Positions 1 to 8,916 of a stretch of 64,000 nucleotides of DNA are shown here, one piece after another (the first letter of the stretch is position 1; the number at the start of each line of letters is the position of its first letter). The DNA lies in the NCBI RefSeq assembly GCF_014654785.1, contig NZ_BNBD01000005.1:62001-126000 (forward strand), written 5' to 3'. Source of the stretch: Streptomyces mashuensis (GTDB lineage: Bacteria > Actinomycetota > Actinomycetes > Streptomycetales > Streptomycetaceae). A model generated the notes under the pieces. That model was given only the letters and a program-made list of their open reading frames with translations, was not told where the DNA came from and ran no database searches. The translations under genes and the position numbers were made by a program.

Positions 1-78
1 CACACCGAACTGATGGGCACGAACCCCACGTACCGGGAGATCGTCCTGTCCCAGCTCACCGAGGAGGAAGCGGCGTGA
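1..78 (+). CDS. ABC transporter ATP-binding/permease protein, C-terminal end only
   Basis: Only the last 25 codons are inside the window. They end in TYREIVLSQL followed by an acidic tail, which resembles the H-x-E-L...Y-x-x-x-x-x-Q-L ending of ABC exporter half-transporters after the nucleotide-binding domain. The stop codon overlaps the GTG start of the next ABC half-transporter (GTGA at 75-78). The two proteins are therefore probably translationally coupled and form a heterodimeric exporter. The family assignment rests mostly on this coupling and the short tail. Confidence 0.7.
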   Translation, partial: HTELMGTNPTYREIVLSQLTEEEAA

Positions 79-2135
79 GCGCCCCGCAGAAACCCGCCGG
101 GGAGGCCGCCGAGCCCAAGGCCGGTGGACCGGCGGACGGCATACCCGGGCCGGGCGGCCCCGCCGGCAAGCCCGGCGGCAAGCCCGGTGCCGCCCCCCGC
201 AGAGGTCCCGCCCCGGCCACCGGCATGGCCCGCTTCATGGGCAACCAGCCCACCGAGAAGTCCATGGACTTCGCCGGCTCCAGCCGCCGGCTGCTGGGCC
301 TGCTGCGCCCCGAGCGGGCGCTGATCTGGCTCGCGCTGTTCTTCGGCGTCGCCAGCGTGACGCTGGCGGTCATCGGCCCCAAGGTGCTCGGCCACGCCAC
401 CGACCTGATCTTCTCGGGCGTGGTGGGCAAGAGCCTGCCGGCCGGCATCGACAAGGCCCAGGCGCTGGAGCAGATGCGCCAGCACGGGCAGGGGAAGATC
501 GCCGACGTGCTGTCCGGCGTGCACTTCACGCCCGGCCGCGGCATCGACTTCCACGCGGTCGGTGTGGTGCTGCTGTGGCTGCTGGGCATCTACGCGGTGG
601 CGTCGCTGTTCGGCTTCTTCCAGGCCCGTATCGCCACCACCGTGGTGCAGCGGGTGGTCTTCCGGCTCCGCGAGGACGTCGAGCGGAAGCTCGGCCGGCT
701 GCCGCTGAGCTACTTCGACAAGCAGCAGCGCGGCGAGATCCTCTCCCGGGCCACCAACGACATCGACAACATCGCGCAGTCGCTCCAGCAGACCCTCAGC
801 CAGATCATCACCTCCGTGCTGACCATCGTCGGCGTGCTGGCGATGATGTTCTGGATCTCGTGGCTGCTGGCGCTGGTCGCGCTGGTCACCGTCCCGGTGT
901 CGGTGATCGTGGCCGCCCGGATCGGCAAGAAGGCGCAGCCGCAGTTCGTGGCCCAGTGGAAGTCCACCGGCAAGCTGAACGGGCACATCGAGGAGATGTA
1001 CACCGGCCACACGCTGGTGAAGGTCTTCGGCCGGCAGAAGGAGTCGGCGGAGGCGTTCCGCCAGGAGAACGAGGAGCTGTACCTCGCCGGCTACAAGGCG
1101 CAGTTCATCTCCGGCATCATCCAGCCGGCGATGATGTTCATCGGCAACCTCAACTACGTGCTGGTCGCCGTCGTCGGCGGGCTGCGCGTGGCGAGCGGTT
1201 CGCTGTCGATCGGCGACGTGCAGGCGTTCATCCAGTACTCGCGCCAGTTCAGCCAGCCGCTGACGCAGGTGGCGTCGATGGCCAACCTGGTGCAGTCCGG
1301 GGTGGCCTCGGCCGAGCGGGTCTTCGAGCTGCTGGACGCCGAGGAGCAGAGCCCGGAGGCGAAGGACGCGAAGCGTCCGGAGCGGGTGCGCGGCGAGGTC
1401 GCGTTCGAGAACGTGTCGTTCCGCTACGAGGCGGACAAGCCGCTCATCGAGGACCTGTCGCTCACGGTGCGGCCGGGCCAGACGGTGGCCATCGTCGGCC
1501 CCACGGGCGCCGGCAAGACCACGCTGGTCAACCTGCTGATGCGGTTCTACGAGGTGGGCGGCGGCCGGATCACCCTGGACGGCACCGACATCGCGGCCAT
1601 GCCGCGCGAGGAGCTGCGCTCGCACATCGGCATGGTGCTCCAGGACACCTGGCTGTTCGGTGGCTCGATCGCGGACAACATCGCGTACGGCGCCCCCGAG
1701 GGCACCTCGATGGACAAGATCGTCGAGGCGGCGAAGGCCACCCACGTGGACCGGTTCGTCCGCACCCTGCCGGACGGCTACGACACCGTGATCGACGAGG
1801 AGGGCTCGAACGTCAGCGCGGGTGAGAAGCAGCTGATCACCATCGCGCGTGCGTTCCTGGCCGAGCCGGAGATCCTCATCCTGGACGAGGCGACGAGCTC
1901 CGTCGACACCCGGACCGAGGTGCTGATCCAGCAGGCCATGGGCCGGCTGCGGACGGGCCGCACCAGCTTCGTCATCGCGCACCGCCTGTCCACCATCCGG
2001 GACGCGGACGTGATCCTCGTCATGGAGTCGGGCCGGATCGTCGAGCAGGGCGCCCACGAGGAGCTGCTGGCGGCGGACGGTGCGTACGCGCGGCTGTACG
2101 CGGCGCAGTTCGCTGAGCCGGTGGTGGAGGCCTAG
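75..2135 (+). CDS. ABC exporter half-transporter (fused membrane and ATPase domains)
   Basis: A 686-residue type-1 ABC exporter subunit. Residues 1-50 are a Gly/Pro/Lys-rich low-complexity leader. A six-helix membrane domain follows (about 80-410), then the nucleotide-binding domain: Walker A GPTGAGKTT near 475, signature VSAGEKQ near 579 (a variant of LSGGQ), Walker B ILILDEATSS near 600 and H-loop IAHRLST near 634. It starts on GTG overlapping the upstream gene's TGA, so the pair is an operon and probably works as a heterodimer. By family it would pump lipids, drugs or peptides outward. The substrate cannot be read from sequence. Confidence 0.9.
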   Translation: MSAPQKPAGEAAEPKAGGPADGIPGPGGPAGKPGGKPGAAPRRGPAPATGMARFMGNQPTEKSMDFAGSSRRLLGLLRPERALIWLALFFGVASVTLAVIGPKVLGHATDLIFSGVVGKSLPAGIDKAQALEQMRQHGQGKIADVLSGVHFTPGRGIDFHAVGVVLLWLLGIYAVASLFGFFQARIATTVVQRVVFRLREDVERKLGRLPLSYFDKQQRGEILSRATNDIDNIAQSLQQTLSQIITSVLTIVGVLAMMFWISWLLALVALVTVPVSVIVAARIGKKAQPQFVAQWKSTGKLNGHIEEMYTGHTLVKVFGRQKESAEAFRQENEELYLAGYKAQFISGIIQPAMMFIGNLNYVLVAVVGGLRVASGSLSIGDVQAFIQYSRQFSQPLTQVASMANLVQSGVASAERVFELLDAEEQSPEAKDAKRPERVRGEVAFENVSFRYEADKPLIEDLSLTVRPGQTVAIVGPTGAGKTTLVNLLMRFYEVGGGRITLDGTDIAAMPREELRSHIGMVLQDTWLFGGSIADNIAYGAPEGTSMDKIVEAAKATHVDRFVRTLPDGYDTVIDEEGSNVSAGEKQLITIARAFLAEPEILILDEATSSVDTRTEVLIQQAMGRLRTGRTSFVIAHRLSTIRDADVILVMESGRIVEQGAHEELLAADGAYARLYAAQFAEPVVEA

Positions 2136-2699
2136 GCGAACGGTGGCTGCTACCGGCGTACGCCGGTGCGGGAGCGGGCGCGCGCGGCCTTCGTGCGCGC
2201 CCGCCGTTGTCCGTACCGCCCCCACGGGCGGGCGGCGGCGGCATGGTAGCGCTGGCCCGGGGCCGGGCGGGCGCGGCAGACTGTCCGTGCGGAGCACCGC
2301 CGGCCGGGCGGCCGCCCCGCGGTTTCCCACCGGGCGCGACCGTCAAGGGCGCGATGCGATGACCACTCGAAGTGACCGACGAAACACAAGGTCCTGCAAA
2401 GTCGCCCGGGCCCGGGGAAGCCACCTGGGTTATTCTGCTGCGCAGAGAGGATCCGGGCAGAGAGGCCCCCGGGTCCTTTTGTGCATTCTGTGGATTCGGA
2501 CGCGTCTGTGCGCGGAGGACCGCACACCGCACGAGAGCAGCGGGCCGCACGAGAGCCGTGGCCTGCACGAGAGCAGTGGACGAGCAGTGCCCCACACGTC
2601 CTCGTAACGAGGAGGAGCCGACGTCATGGGCGAGCGAAGCGCACGACAGCACGGACCCGGCCGGCCACGGCCGGCGCACGGGGAGGCCGGTGCCCGCCG
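2136..2699. other. 564-base intergenic region before glnR
   Basis: No convincing gene is seen. Just after the ABC gene there is a GC hairpin with arms GCGGGCGCGC (2174-2183) and GCGCGCCCGC (2195-2204), a possible terminator. Closer to glnR there is an 18-base tandem repeat (2529-2582). Open frames run through the region in all three plus-strand phases, including one in frame with glnR. They have no family resemblance and poor ribosome-binding sites, so I treat the region as the glnR control region. Confidence 0.6.
2529..2582 (+). repeat. Three 18-bp tandem repeats upstream of glnR
   Basis: Three consecutive 18-base units begin GCACGAGAGCAG, GCACGAGAGCCG and GCACGAGAGCAG at 2529, 2547 and 2565, with variable 6-base tails. 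The block ends 117 bases before the glnR start. Function is unknown: it could be a regulator-binding array, a leader mRNA structure or a slippage product. Confidence 0.8.
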
Positions 2700-3542
2700 A
2701 TGAGCTCCCTGTTGCTGCTGACCAATGCCCTGCAGCCGTCCACCGAGGTGCTGCCCGCCCTCGGTCTGCTGCTGCACAGCGTGCGGGTGGCCCCCGCCGA
2801 GGGCCCGGCCCTGGTGGACACCCCGGGCGCCGACGTCATACTGATCGACGGCCGGCGTGACCTGCCCCACGTGCGCAGCCTGTGCCAGCTGCTGCGCTCC
2901 ACCGGCCCCGGCTGCCCGCTCCTCCTGGTCGTCACCGAGGGCGGCCTGGCGGCCGTCACGGCCGACTGGGGGGTGGACGACGTACTGCTCGACACCGCCG
3001 GCCCGGCGGAGGTCGAGGCCCGGCTGCGGCTGGCCATGGGGCGGCAGCAGATCTCCGCGGACGACAGCCCGATGGAGATCCGTACCGGTGACCTCTCGGT
3101 GGACGAGGCCACGTACAGCGCCAAGCTCAAGGGCCGGGTCCTCGACCTGACCTTCAAGGAGTTCGAGCTGCTCAAGTACCTCGCCCAGCACCCCGGGCGG
3201 GTCTTCACCCGGGCCCAGCTCCTCCAGGAGGTCTGGGGCTACGACTACTTCGGCGGTACGCGCACGGTGGACGTGCACGTACGGCGGCTGCGGGCGAAGC
3301 TGGGGCCGGAGCACGAGTCGCTCATCGGCACCGTCCGGAACGTCGGCTACCGCTTTGTGCTGCCGGAGAAGTCGGAAAAGCCGGAGAAGGCGGATAAATC
3401 AGAGAGGGTCAGCGATTCGAACGAATCGAACGCCTCGCATAACACCGCGAACCCGGACAAGCCCTCCGCCGCATCACCGGCCGCCGCCAAGAAGGCGCGG
3501 GCGGCCGTCGACGCCGGGACGGCTCGACCGGTGAAGCGGTAG
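2700..3542 (+). CDS. glnR: Nitrogen response regulator GlnR
   Basis: OmpR-type orphan regulator of 280 residues that controls nitrogen genes (glnA, amtB and others). The N-terminal receiver-like domain (1-115) opens [14 protein letters not shown] and lacks the usual acidic pair, but keeps the Asp at position 50 (VILIDGRRD). The winged-helix domain (about 125-220) includes [20 protein letters not shown] and a C-terminal NVGYRFV. Residues after 225 are a Lys/Glu/Ser/Ala-rich tail. I recognise the sequence as GlnR (SCO4159 in S. coelicolor). The ATG at 2700 gives the known N-terminus, with GGGAGG 13 bases upstream. No partner kinase is adjacent, as expected for GlnR. Confidence 0.96.
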   Translation: MSSLLLLTNALQPSTEVLPALGLLLHSVRVAPAEGPALVDTPGADVILIDGRRDLPHVRSLCQLLRSTGPGCPLLLVVTEGGLAAVTADWGVDDVLLDTAGPAEVEARLRLAMGRQQISADDSPMEIRTGDLSVDEATYSAKLKGRVLDLTFKEFELLKYLAQHPGRVFTRAQLLQEVWGYDYFGGTRTVDVHVRRLRAKLGPEHESLIGTVRNVGYRFVLPEKSEKPEKADKSERVSDSNESNASHNTANPDKPSAASPAAAKKARAAVDAGTARPVKR

Positions 3543-3566
3543 GTGGACCCGCGTAGACTGCCGCGC

Positions 3567-4589
3567 GTGGCCAAGGTGACGCGGGACGATGTGGCACGAC
3601 TGGCGGGTACGTCGACCGCGGTCGTCAGCTACGTCATCAACAACGGACCGCGCCCGGTGGCACCGGCGACGCGGGAGCGGGTGCTGGCCGCGATCAAGGA
3701 GCTGGGGTACCGGCCCGACCGGGTCGCCCAGGCCATGGCCTCGCGCCGCACCGACCTCATAGGCCTGATCGTCCCGGACGCGCGCCAGCCCTTCTTCGCG
3801 GAGATGGCGCACGCGGTCGAGCAGGCCGCCGCGGAGCGCGGGAAGATGGTCCTCGTCGGGAACTCCGACTACCTCGACGAGCGCGAAGTGCACTACCTCC
3901 GCGCCTTCCTGGGCATGCGCGTCTCCGGCCTCATCCTCATCAGCCAGGGCCCCAGCGAGACGGCCGCGATGGAGATCGACGCCTGGGACGCCAAGGTCGT
4001 GCTGATGCACCGCCGGCCCGACGCCATCGACGACGTCGCCGTCGTCACGGACGACATCGGCGGCGCCCACCTCGCCACCCGCCACCTGCTGGAGCACGGC
4101 CACCCCTACGTGGCCTGCCTCGGCGGCACCGAGCGCACCCCCGTCGTCGGCGACCCCGTCACCGACCACGTCGAGGGCTGGCGGCGCGCCATGCGCGAGG
4201 CCGGCCGGTCCATCGAGGGCCGCCTCTTCCAGGCTCCGTACAACCGCTACGACGCGTACCGCGTGGCGCTGGAGCTGCTCTCCGGCCCCGACCGCCCCCC
4301 GGCCCTCCTCTGCGCCACCGACGACCAGGCCATCGGCGTCCTGCGCGCCGCCCGCGAACTGCGCATCGACGTGCCCGGCGAGCTGGCCGTCGCCGGCTTC
4401 GACGACGTGAAGGAAGCCGCCCTCACGGACCCGCCGCTCACCACGGTCGCCTCCGACCGGCAGGCCATGGCCCGTTCCGCAGTCGACCTGGTGCTGGACG
4501 ACTCGCTGCGCATCGCGGGCACGCGCCGCGAGCGGCTGAAGCAGTTCCCCAGCCGCCTGGTGATCCGCCGCTCCTGCGGCTGCGGCTAG
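3567..4589 (+). CDS. LacI-family transcriptional regulator
   Basis: 340-residue sugar-type repressor. The N-terminal helix-turn-helix (residues 5-50, [19 protein letters not shown]) is followed by a periplasmic-binding-protein-like effector domain, with the usual end [11 protein letters not shown]. The start is GTG at 3567. A TAGACT hexamer at 3554-3559 lies 7 bases upstream and no Shine-Dalgarno is visible, so a leaderless transcript is likely. The gene follows glnR by 24 bases. No sugar operon is adjacent, so the ligand is unknown. From memory the same gene lies beside glnR in S. coelicolor (SCO4158). Confidence 0.92.
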   Translation: MAKVTRDDVARLAGTSTAVVSYVINNGPRPVAPATRERVLAAIKELGYRPDRVAQAMASRRTDLIGLIVPDARQPFFAEMAHAVEQAAAERGKMVLVGNSDYLDEREVHYLRAFLGMRVSGLILISQGPSETAAMEIDAWDAKVVLMHRRPDAIDDVAVVTDDIGGAHLATRHLLEHGHPYVACLGGTERTPVVGDPVTDHVEGWRRAMREAGRSIEGRLFQAPYNRYDAYRVALELLSGPDRPPALLCATDDQAIGVLRAARELRIDVPGELAVAGFDDVKEAALTDPPLTTVASDRQAMARSAVDLVLDDSLRIAGTRRERLKQFPSRLVIRRSCGCG

Positions 4590-4616
4590 ACCGTCCCCGG
4601 CCGGCGGGTTGCGGGC

Positions 4617-4639
4617 TTGATCCACTCTCGCGGGATCAA
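4617..4639. terminator. Hairpin after the LacI gene
   Basis: Inverted repeat TTGATCC (4617-4623) / GGATCAA (4633-4639), 9-base loop, 28 bases after the stop codon. It has no clear U-tract. It could instead be a regulator site for the downstream protease gene. Confidence 0.35.
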
Positions 4640-4687
4640 ACCTCTTACGGCGCGCGTACACGCTTCTGTGCGCATCCTCACCGCTCC

Positions 4688-4704
4688 CTCAGACTGTTCT
4701 CAGA
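4688..4704 (+). promoter_or_regulatory. Direct repeat CTCAGA x2, candidate response-regulator site
   Basis: CTCAGA occurs at 4688-4693 and 4699-4704, an 11-bp period that places both half-sites on the same DNA face, as OmpR-family regulators require. It lies 22-39 bases upstream of the protease ATG. The two-component system encoded just downstream (5802-8010) is the natural candidate regulator, by analogy with MprA control of pepD in mycobacteria. This link is an inference. Confidence 0.45.
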
Positions 4705-4726
4705 TTCGCGGAGCACAGTCATAGGC

Positions 4727-5719
4727 ATGACCGACGAGACGCCGCAGTACCCGCCGCCCCCGGCGTACGCCCCGCACGCGCGCTACGCCCACTTCGAGGA
4801 GCTCCCGGCGCAGCCGGCCCCCGCGCACCCGGAGCAGTCGCACCGGCGCAGGCGCGCCCCGCGCCCCGTCGCCCTCGTCGCCGCGTGCGCCCTCGTCTCC
4901 GCCCTGGCCGGCGGTGGCGCCGCCGCGCTCGTCGGCGAGCTCACCGGCGGCGGCCACGGCACGAGCGCCTCGACGCCCGTGCAGAACGTCTCCGCCAAGG
5001 GCACCGGCGTCTCCGCCGTCGCGGGCGCCGTCAGCCCCAGCATCGTCGAGATCAAGGCCGCCACCTACTCCGGCCAGTCCACCGGCTCCGGCGTGATCAT
5101 CACGGGCGACGGCGAGGTCGTCACCAACAACCACGTGATCGCCGGCGCCGACACCGTCAAGGTCACCCTCAGCGACGGCAGCAGCAAGACCGCCAAGGTC
5201 GTCGGCACCGACGCCGACAAGGACCTCGCCCTGCTGAAGATCCAGGGCGCGAAGGGCCTCAAGGCCGCCAAGCTCGGCGACTCCGGCCGGCTCCGCGTCG
5301 GCGACCAGGTCGTCGCCATCGGCTCGCCCGAGGGCCTCACCGGCACCGTCACCAGCGGCATCGTCTCCGCCCTCAACCGCGACGTCACCGTCTCCAAGGA
5401 GGAGGACCGCGGCGGCGGCCGCCGGCAGGGCGGCTCCCCGCTGTGGCCGTTCGAGTTCGGCGGCAACCAGTACAACGGCGACACCGGCTCGTCCAAGACC
5501 ACGTACAAGGCCATCCAGACGGACGCCTCCCTCAACCCCGGCAACTCCGGCGGCGCCCTGATCAACATGAACGGCGAGATCATCGGCATCAACTCCGCCA
5601 TGTACCCGGCGGGCGGCGCCTCCAGCGAGACCGCCGGCAGCGTCGGCCTCGGCTTCGCCATCCCCGTCAACACCGTCAAAGCCGACCTGGAGAAGCTGCG
5701 CGCGGGCGGCAACGCGTAG
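4727..5719 (+). CDS. Membrane-anchored HtrA-like serine protease lacking a PDZ domain
   Basis: 330-residue trypsin-fold protease of the envelope stress (HtrA/PepD) type. A Pro/His-rich cytoplasmic stretch (1-43) is followed by one membrane helix (about 45-70) and an extracytoplasmic protease domain. The catalytic triad is visible: His136 (NNHVI), Asp166 (DKDLALL) and Ser274 (NPGNSGGAL). The protein stops soon after GLGFAIPVNTV, so the C-terminal PDZ domain usual in HtrA is absent. It is followed after 82 bases by a response regulator and sensor kinase, the same set as mycobacterial pepD with mprAB. It probably degrades misfolded exported proteins or helps set the stress signal. Confidence 0.9.
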   Translation: MTDETPQYPPPPAYAPHARYAHFEELPAQPAPAHPEQSHRRRRAPRPVALVAACALVSALAGGGAAALVGELTGGGHGTSASTPVQNVSAKGTGVSAVAGAVSPSIVEIKAATYSGQSTGSGVIITGDGEVVTNNHVIAGADTVKVTLSDGSSKTAKVVGTDADKDLALLKIQGAKGLKAAKLGDSGRLRVGDQVVAIGSPEGLTGTVTSGIVSALNRDVTVSKEEDRGGGRRQGGSPLWPFEFGGNQYNGDTGSSKTTYKAIQTDASLNPGNSGGALINMNGEIIGINSAMYPAGGASSETAGSVGLGFAIPVNTVKADLEKLRAGGNA

Positions 5720-5801
5720 GCCGGGGCCGGACACCGGCCCAGGTCAGGCGTAGGTTGTGTGGGCAGGAGGCCCCGACGACACCGAGAGGCAGAGCCCGCC
5801 C

Positions 5802-6545
5802 ATGAGCAACGGCGACCAGCCCGCCCGCGCCGCCCGCATCCTGGTCGTGGACGACGAGCCCGCCGTGCGCGAGGCGCTGCGCCGCAGCCTCGCGTTCGAG
5901 GGCTACACCACGGAGCTGGCCGTCGACGGCCTCGACGCCCTCGACAAGGTGGCCGCCCACGTCCCCGACCTCGTCGTACTCGACGTCCTCATGCCCCGCA
6001 TGGACGGCCTCACCGCCGCCCGGCGGCTGCGCGCCTCCGGCGTCACCCTGCCCATCCTCATGCTGACCGCCCGCGACACGGTCGGCGACCGGGTCACCGG
6101 CCTGGACGCCGGCGCCGACGACTACCTCGTCAAACCCTTCGAGCTGGACGAACTGCTCGCCCGCATCCGCGCCCTGCTGCGCCGCAGCTCCTACGCGGCG
6201 CCGGCCGGCGACACCGCCGGCGCGCCCGAGCACCAGGACCTGGTCTTCGCCGACCTGCGCATGAACCCTGCCACGCGCGAGGTGACCCGCGGCAGCCGGC
6301 GCGTGGAGCTCACCCGGACCGAGTTCACGCTGCTGGAACTGTTCCTGGCGCACCCCCGGCAGGTCCTCACGCGCGAGCAGATCCTCAAGGCGGTCTGGGG
6401 CTTCGACTTCGAGCCCTCCTCCAACTCCCTGGACGTGTACGTGATGTACCTGCGCCGCAAGACGGAGGCCGGCGGCGAGCCGCGGCTCGTGCACACGGTG
6501 CGCGGGGTGGGGTACGTGCTGCGGGCCGAGGGCGGGACGGAGTGA
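5802..6545 (+). CDS. OmpR-family response regulator (MprA-like)
   Basis: 247 residues. The receiver domain has acidic residues DDE near 17-19, phospho-acceptor Asp61 (LVVLDVLMP), Thr89 and Lys111 (YLVKPFE). The winged-helix DNA-binding domain covers about 145-240 and ends in VRGVGYVLR. It most resembles actinobacterial MprA (signature [14 protein letters not shown]). ATG 5802 is chosen because it gives a normal short lead into [10 protein letters not shown]. The sensor kinase starts 7 bases after its stop, so the pair is one operon. It probably controls the upstream protease. Confidence 0.93.
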   Translation: MSNGDQPARAARILVVDDEPAVREALRRSLAFEGYTTELAVDGLDALDKVAAHVPDLVVLDVLMPRMDGLTAARRLRASGVTLPILMLTARDTVGDRVTGLDAGADDYLVKPFELDELLARIRALLRRSSYAAPAGDTAGAPEHQDLVFADLRMNPATREVTRGSRRVELTRTEFTLLELFLAHPRQVLTREQILKAVWGFDFEPSSNSLDVYVMYLRRKTEAGGEPRLVHTVRGVGYVLRAEGGTE

Positions 6546-6552
6546 GAACGCG

Positions 6553-8010
6553 ATGAGCACCGCCACGGGGTCCGGTCCCGGTGCGGGGTCGTCCGGTGCT
6601 GGTCCGTCCGGCTGGCTGACGCGCTTCCGCCGCCTGCCGCTGCGCTCCCGCCTGGCGCTGCTGACGGCCGCGGCCGTCGCCGTCGCGGTGGCCCTGGCCG
6701 CGGGCGCCTGCTGGTTCGTCGCCAAGGAGCAGCTGGGCAACCAGCGCGACACGACCCTCACCAACGTGCAGCCCGACGAGGACTACCTGCGCAACCTGCT
6801 GAGCAACTGCGGTGCCCGGCCGCCCGGCCTGCCACCCGCGCCCAACGCGTACACCGTGCAGATCATCACGGCGAACGGCGTGGTGTGCACGACGCCCGGC
6901 AAGTCGCCGATCACCGTGCAGGCCGAGGACCTCGCCGTCCTCGACGGCCGCGAGAACCAGGTGCTGCACGACGCCCGCGCCGCCGACGGCACCCGGCTCC
7001 GCGTCGCCACCTCCCGCAACGACCGGCTCCGCAACGCCGCCGTCTCCGTCGCGCAGCCGCTCAGCGACATCGACAAGCCGTTGCAGTCGCTGGCGGTCGT
7101 CCTGGTCGTGACCGCGGGGGTGGGCGCGCTGGCCGCGGCCATGGCCGGCCTGGGCATCGCACGTGCGGCGCTGCGCCCGGTGGACCGGCTCACCGACGCC
7201 GTCGAGCACATCGCGCAGACCGAGGACCTGGCCGTGCGCATCCCCGTGGACGGGGAGGACGAGATCGCGCGCCTGTCGCGGTCGTTCAACTCGATGACGG
7301 CGGCGCTCGCGTCGTCGCGCGACCGCCAGCAGCAGCTGATCGCCGACGCCGGGCACGAGCTGCGCACGCCGCTGACCTCGCTGCGGATGAACATCGACCT
7401 GCTGGCGCGGAGCGAGGAGACCGGCCGGGCGCTGCCGCCGGAGGACCGCAAGGAGCTGCTGGCCAGCGTCCGGGCCCAGATGACCGAGCTGGCGGCGCTG
7501 ATCGGCGACCTCCAGGAGCTCTCCCGCCCGGACGGCCCCCCGGACGGCCCACCGCAGGTGGTCGCCTTCCACGAGGCGGCGGAGCGCGCCCTGGAACGCG
7601 CCCGTCTGCGCGCCGCGGGCGCGGGCCTGCGCATCGATGCGCGCATCGACCCGTGGTACGTCCGGGCGGAGCCGGCGGCGCTGGAACGGGCGGTGGTCAA
7701 CGTCCTCGACAACGCGGTGAAGTTCAGCCCGCGGGGCGGCACGGTCGAGGTGCGGCTGACGAACGGCGAGCTGACGGTGTGCGACGAGGGCCCCGGCATC
7801 CCGGACGACGAACTCCCGCACGTCTTCGACCGCTTCTGGCGCTCGCCGTCGGCCCGCGGCATGCCGGGCAGCGGCCTGGGCCTGTCGATCGTGGCCCGAA
7901 CGGTACGGCAGGCGGGCGGCGAGGCGACGCTGGACCGGGCGGAGGGCGGCGGAACGATTGCGCGCGTACGGCTGCCGGGGGCACCGACGGAGCCGCCGCC
8001 GCTGGGGTGA
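6553..8010 (+). CDS. Sensor histidine kinase (MprB-like)
   Basis: 485 residues. Membrane helix 1 is at about 31-55, then an extracytoplasmic sensor loop of about 120 residues with two Cys (NCGARP and VVCTTP), helix 2 at about 178-205, and HAMP to about 258. The dimerisation/phosphotransfer domain carries His268 (DAGHELRTPLTS). The ATPase domain has the N box NVLDNAVKF, G1 DEGPGIPD and G2 GSGLGLSIV. It probably phosphorylates the regulator encoded just upstream. MprB kinases sense envelope stress, which fits the linked HtrA-like protease. The two loop cysteines could form a disulfide. Confidence 0.93.
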   Translation: MSTATGSGPGAGSSGAGPSGWLTRFRRLPLRSRLALLTAAAVAVAVALAAGACWFVAKEQLGNQRDTTLTNVQPDEDYLRNLLSNCGARPPGLPPAPNAYTVQIITANGVVCTTPGKSPITVQAEDLAVLDGRENQVLHDARAADGTRLRVATSRNDRLRNAAVSVAQPLSDIDKPLQSLAVVLVVTAGVGALAAAMAGLGIARAALRPVDRLTDAVEHIAQTEDLAVRIPVDGEDEIARLSRSFNSMTAALASSRDRQQQLIADAGHELRTPLTSLRMNIDLLARSEETGRALPPEDRKELLASVRAQMTELAALIGDLQELSRPDGPPDGPPQVVAFHEAAERALERARLRAAGAGLRIDARIDPWYVRAEPAALERAVVNVLDNAVKFSPRGGTVEVRLTNGELTVCDEGPGIPDDELPHVFDRFWRSPSARGMPGSGLGLSIVARTVRQAGGEATLDRAEGGGTIARVRLPGAPTEPPPLG

Positions 8011-8222
8011 ACGAGTGAATGCACGTGCAGTTGAACGTGCGCCTGCACAAGAAAACGGGCAACTTGAGGTTGTTTTCCGGTCGTTGTGGCGTGGTTTTTC
8101 CCAATGGCCGACACCGTCCTCTAGCGTTTCCCGTATGACACGCGCTCGGGGGAGTCGCGACGATCACGCGACATGTGCGGTGAACGTAGAAGGTCGGACA
8201 GAAGGTCACACAGAGGGGCCGG

Positions 8223-8696
8223 TCATGGGGCGCCCACCAGGGCACCCTCCCGCCCCACCTCGCACCAGAGCAATTTCCCGGTGAGCCCGGGAAAGTCCTC
8301 GTCCAGACCCCAGCTGCCCCAGTTGCCGGCGCACCGGCGCACGACGAGCAGCCCACGGCCGCCGTCGGCGTCGGTGTCGACGGCGGGGACGGCACCCCGG
8401 CCCAGCTTGACGGGCCGCATGAAGGGCTCGGGGATGTCGGGGCTGGTGTCCCAGACGCTGATGCGGACGGTGGAGGGCCCGACGAGCTTCAAACGGATCT
8501 CGGCGGGCCCGTCGGAGTGGAGATAGGCGTTGGTCACGAGCTCGCTCACGACGAGCTCGACGACATCGGCGAGCTCGTCGAGCCCGTGACTCTCCACGAC
8601 GCCGCGCAAAGTGAGCCGCGCGATGCGCGCGGAGCGCGCGTCATGCGGGAGGGTGAGGGAGTAGGACCAGGGGTTCTCCGGTGATGCGTCGGCCAT
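8223..8696 (-). CDS. RsbW/AbaA-type ATP-binding regulatory protein (HATPase_c)
   Basis: 157-residue GHKL ATPase of the anti-sigma/serine kinase-like type that is abundant in Streptomyces. N-box ELVVSELVTNAYLHS (about 48-62), G1-like VWDTSPDIPEP and GGRGLLVVRRCAGNWG. There is no membrane segment or phospho-acceptor His. RBS AAGGAG lies just upstream of the ATG. It is divergent from an XRE-DUF5753 gene followed by DUF397 genes, which is the gene set of the S. coelicolor abaA/whiJ loci. A developmental or antibiotic-regulatory role is inferred from that context. Confidence 0.85.
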   Translation of the reverse strand: MADASPENPWSYSLTLPHDARSARIARLTLRGVVESHGLDELADVVELVVSELVTNAYLHSDGPAEIRLKLVGPSTVRISVWDTSPDIPEPFMRPVKLGRGAVPAVDTDADGGRGLLVVRRCAGNWGSWGLDEDFPGLTGKLLWCEVGREGALVGAP

Positions 8697-8916
8697 GGGT
8701 GGCTCCTTGCGCGCGAGCTGTGCGGGGTGCCGCTGTGTGGTGCGGTGTCATTGCCGGGGGCCGAGGCTCCGGTGCGCTTCCGCGGGGGCGGCGGGTGGGA
8801 GGACACGACGGTAGGGCAGGTGCTGATACGCCTACCAGCGGTTCGGTGGGAGGGATGCAAAAAGCGCTCGTGTGGGTGACGGGGCCCTTTGGTGCGCCGC
8901 CCTACAGTTGGGGCTC

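Noticed and set aside
2481-2699. In-frame upstream extension of glnR
   Set aside because: No RBS, low-complexity repeat translation, and the known GlnR N-terminus starts at 2700.
8135-8284. Possible 49-codon leaderless ORF after TAGCGT (8122-8127)
   Set aside because: No family resemblance, biased Arg/Pro/Gly composition, and overlap with the 3' end of the HATPase gene; too weak to list.
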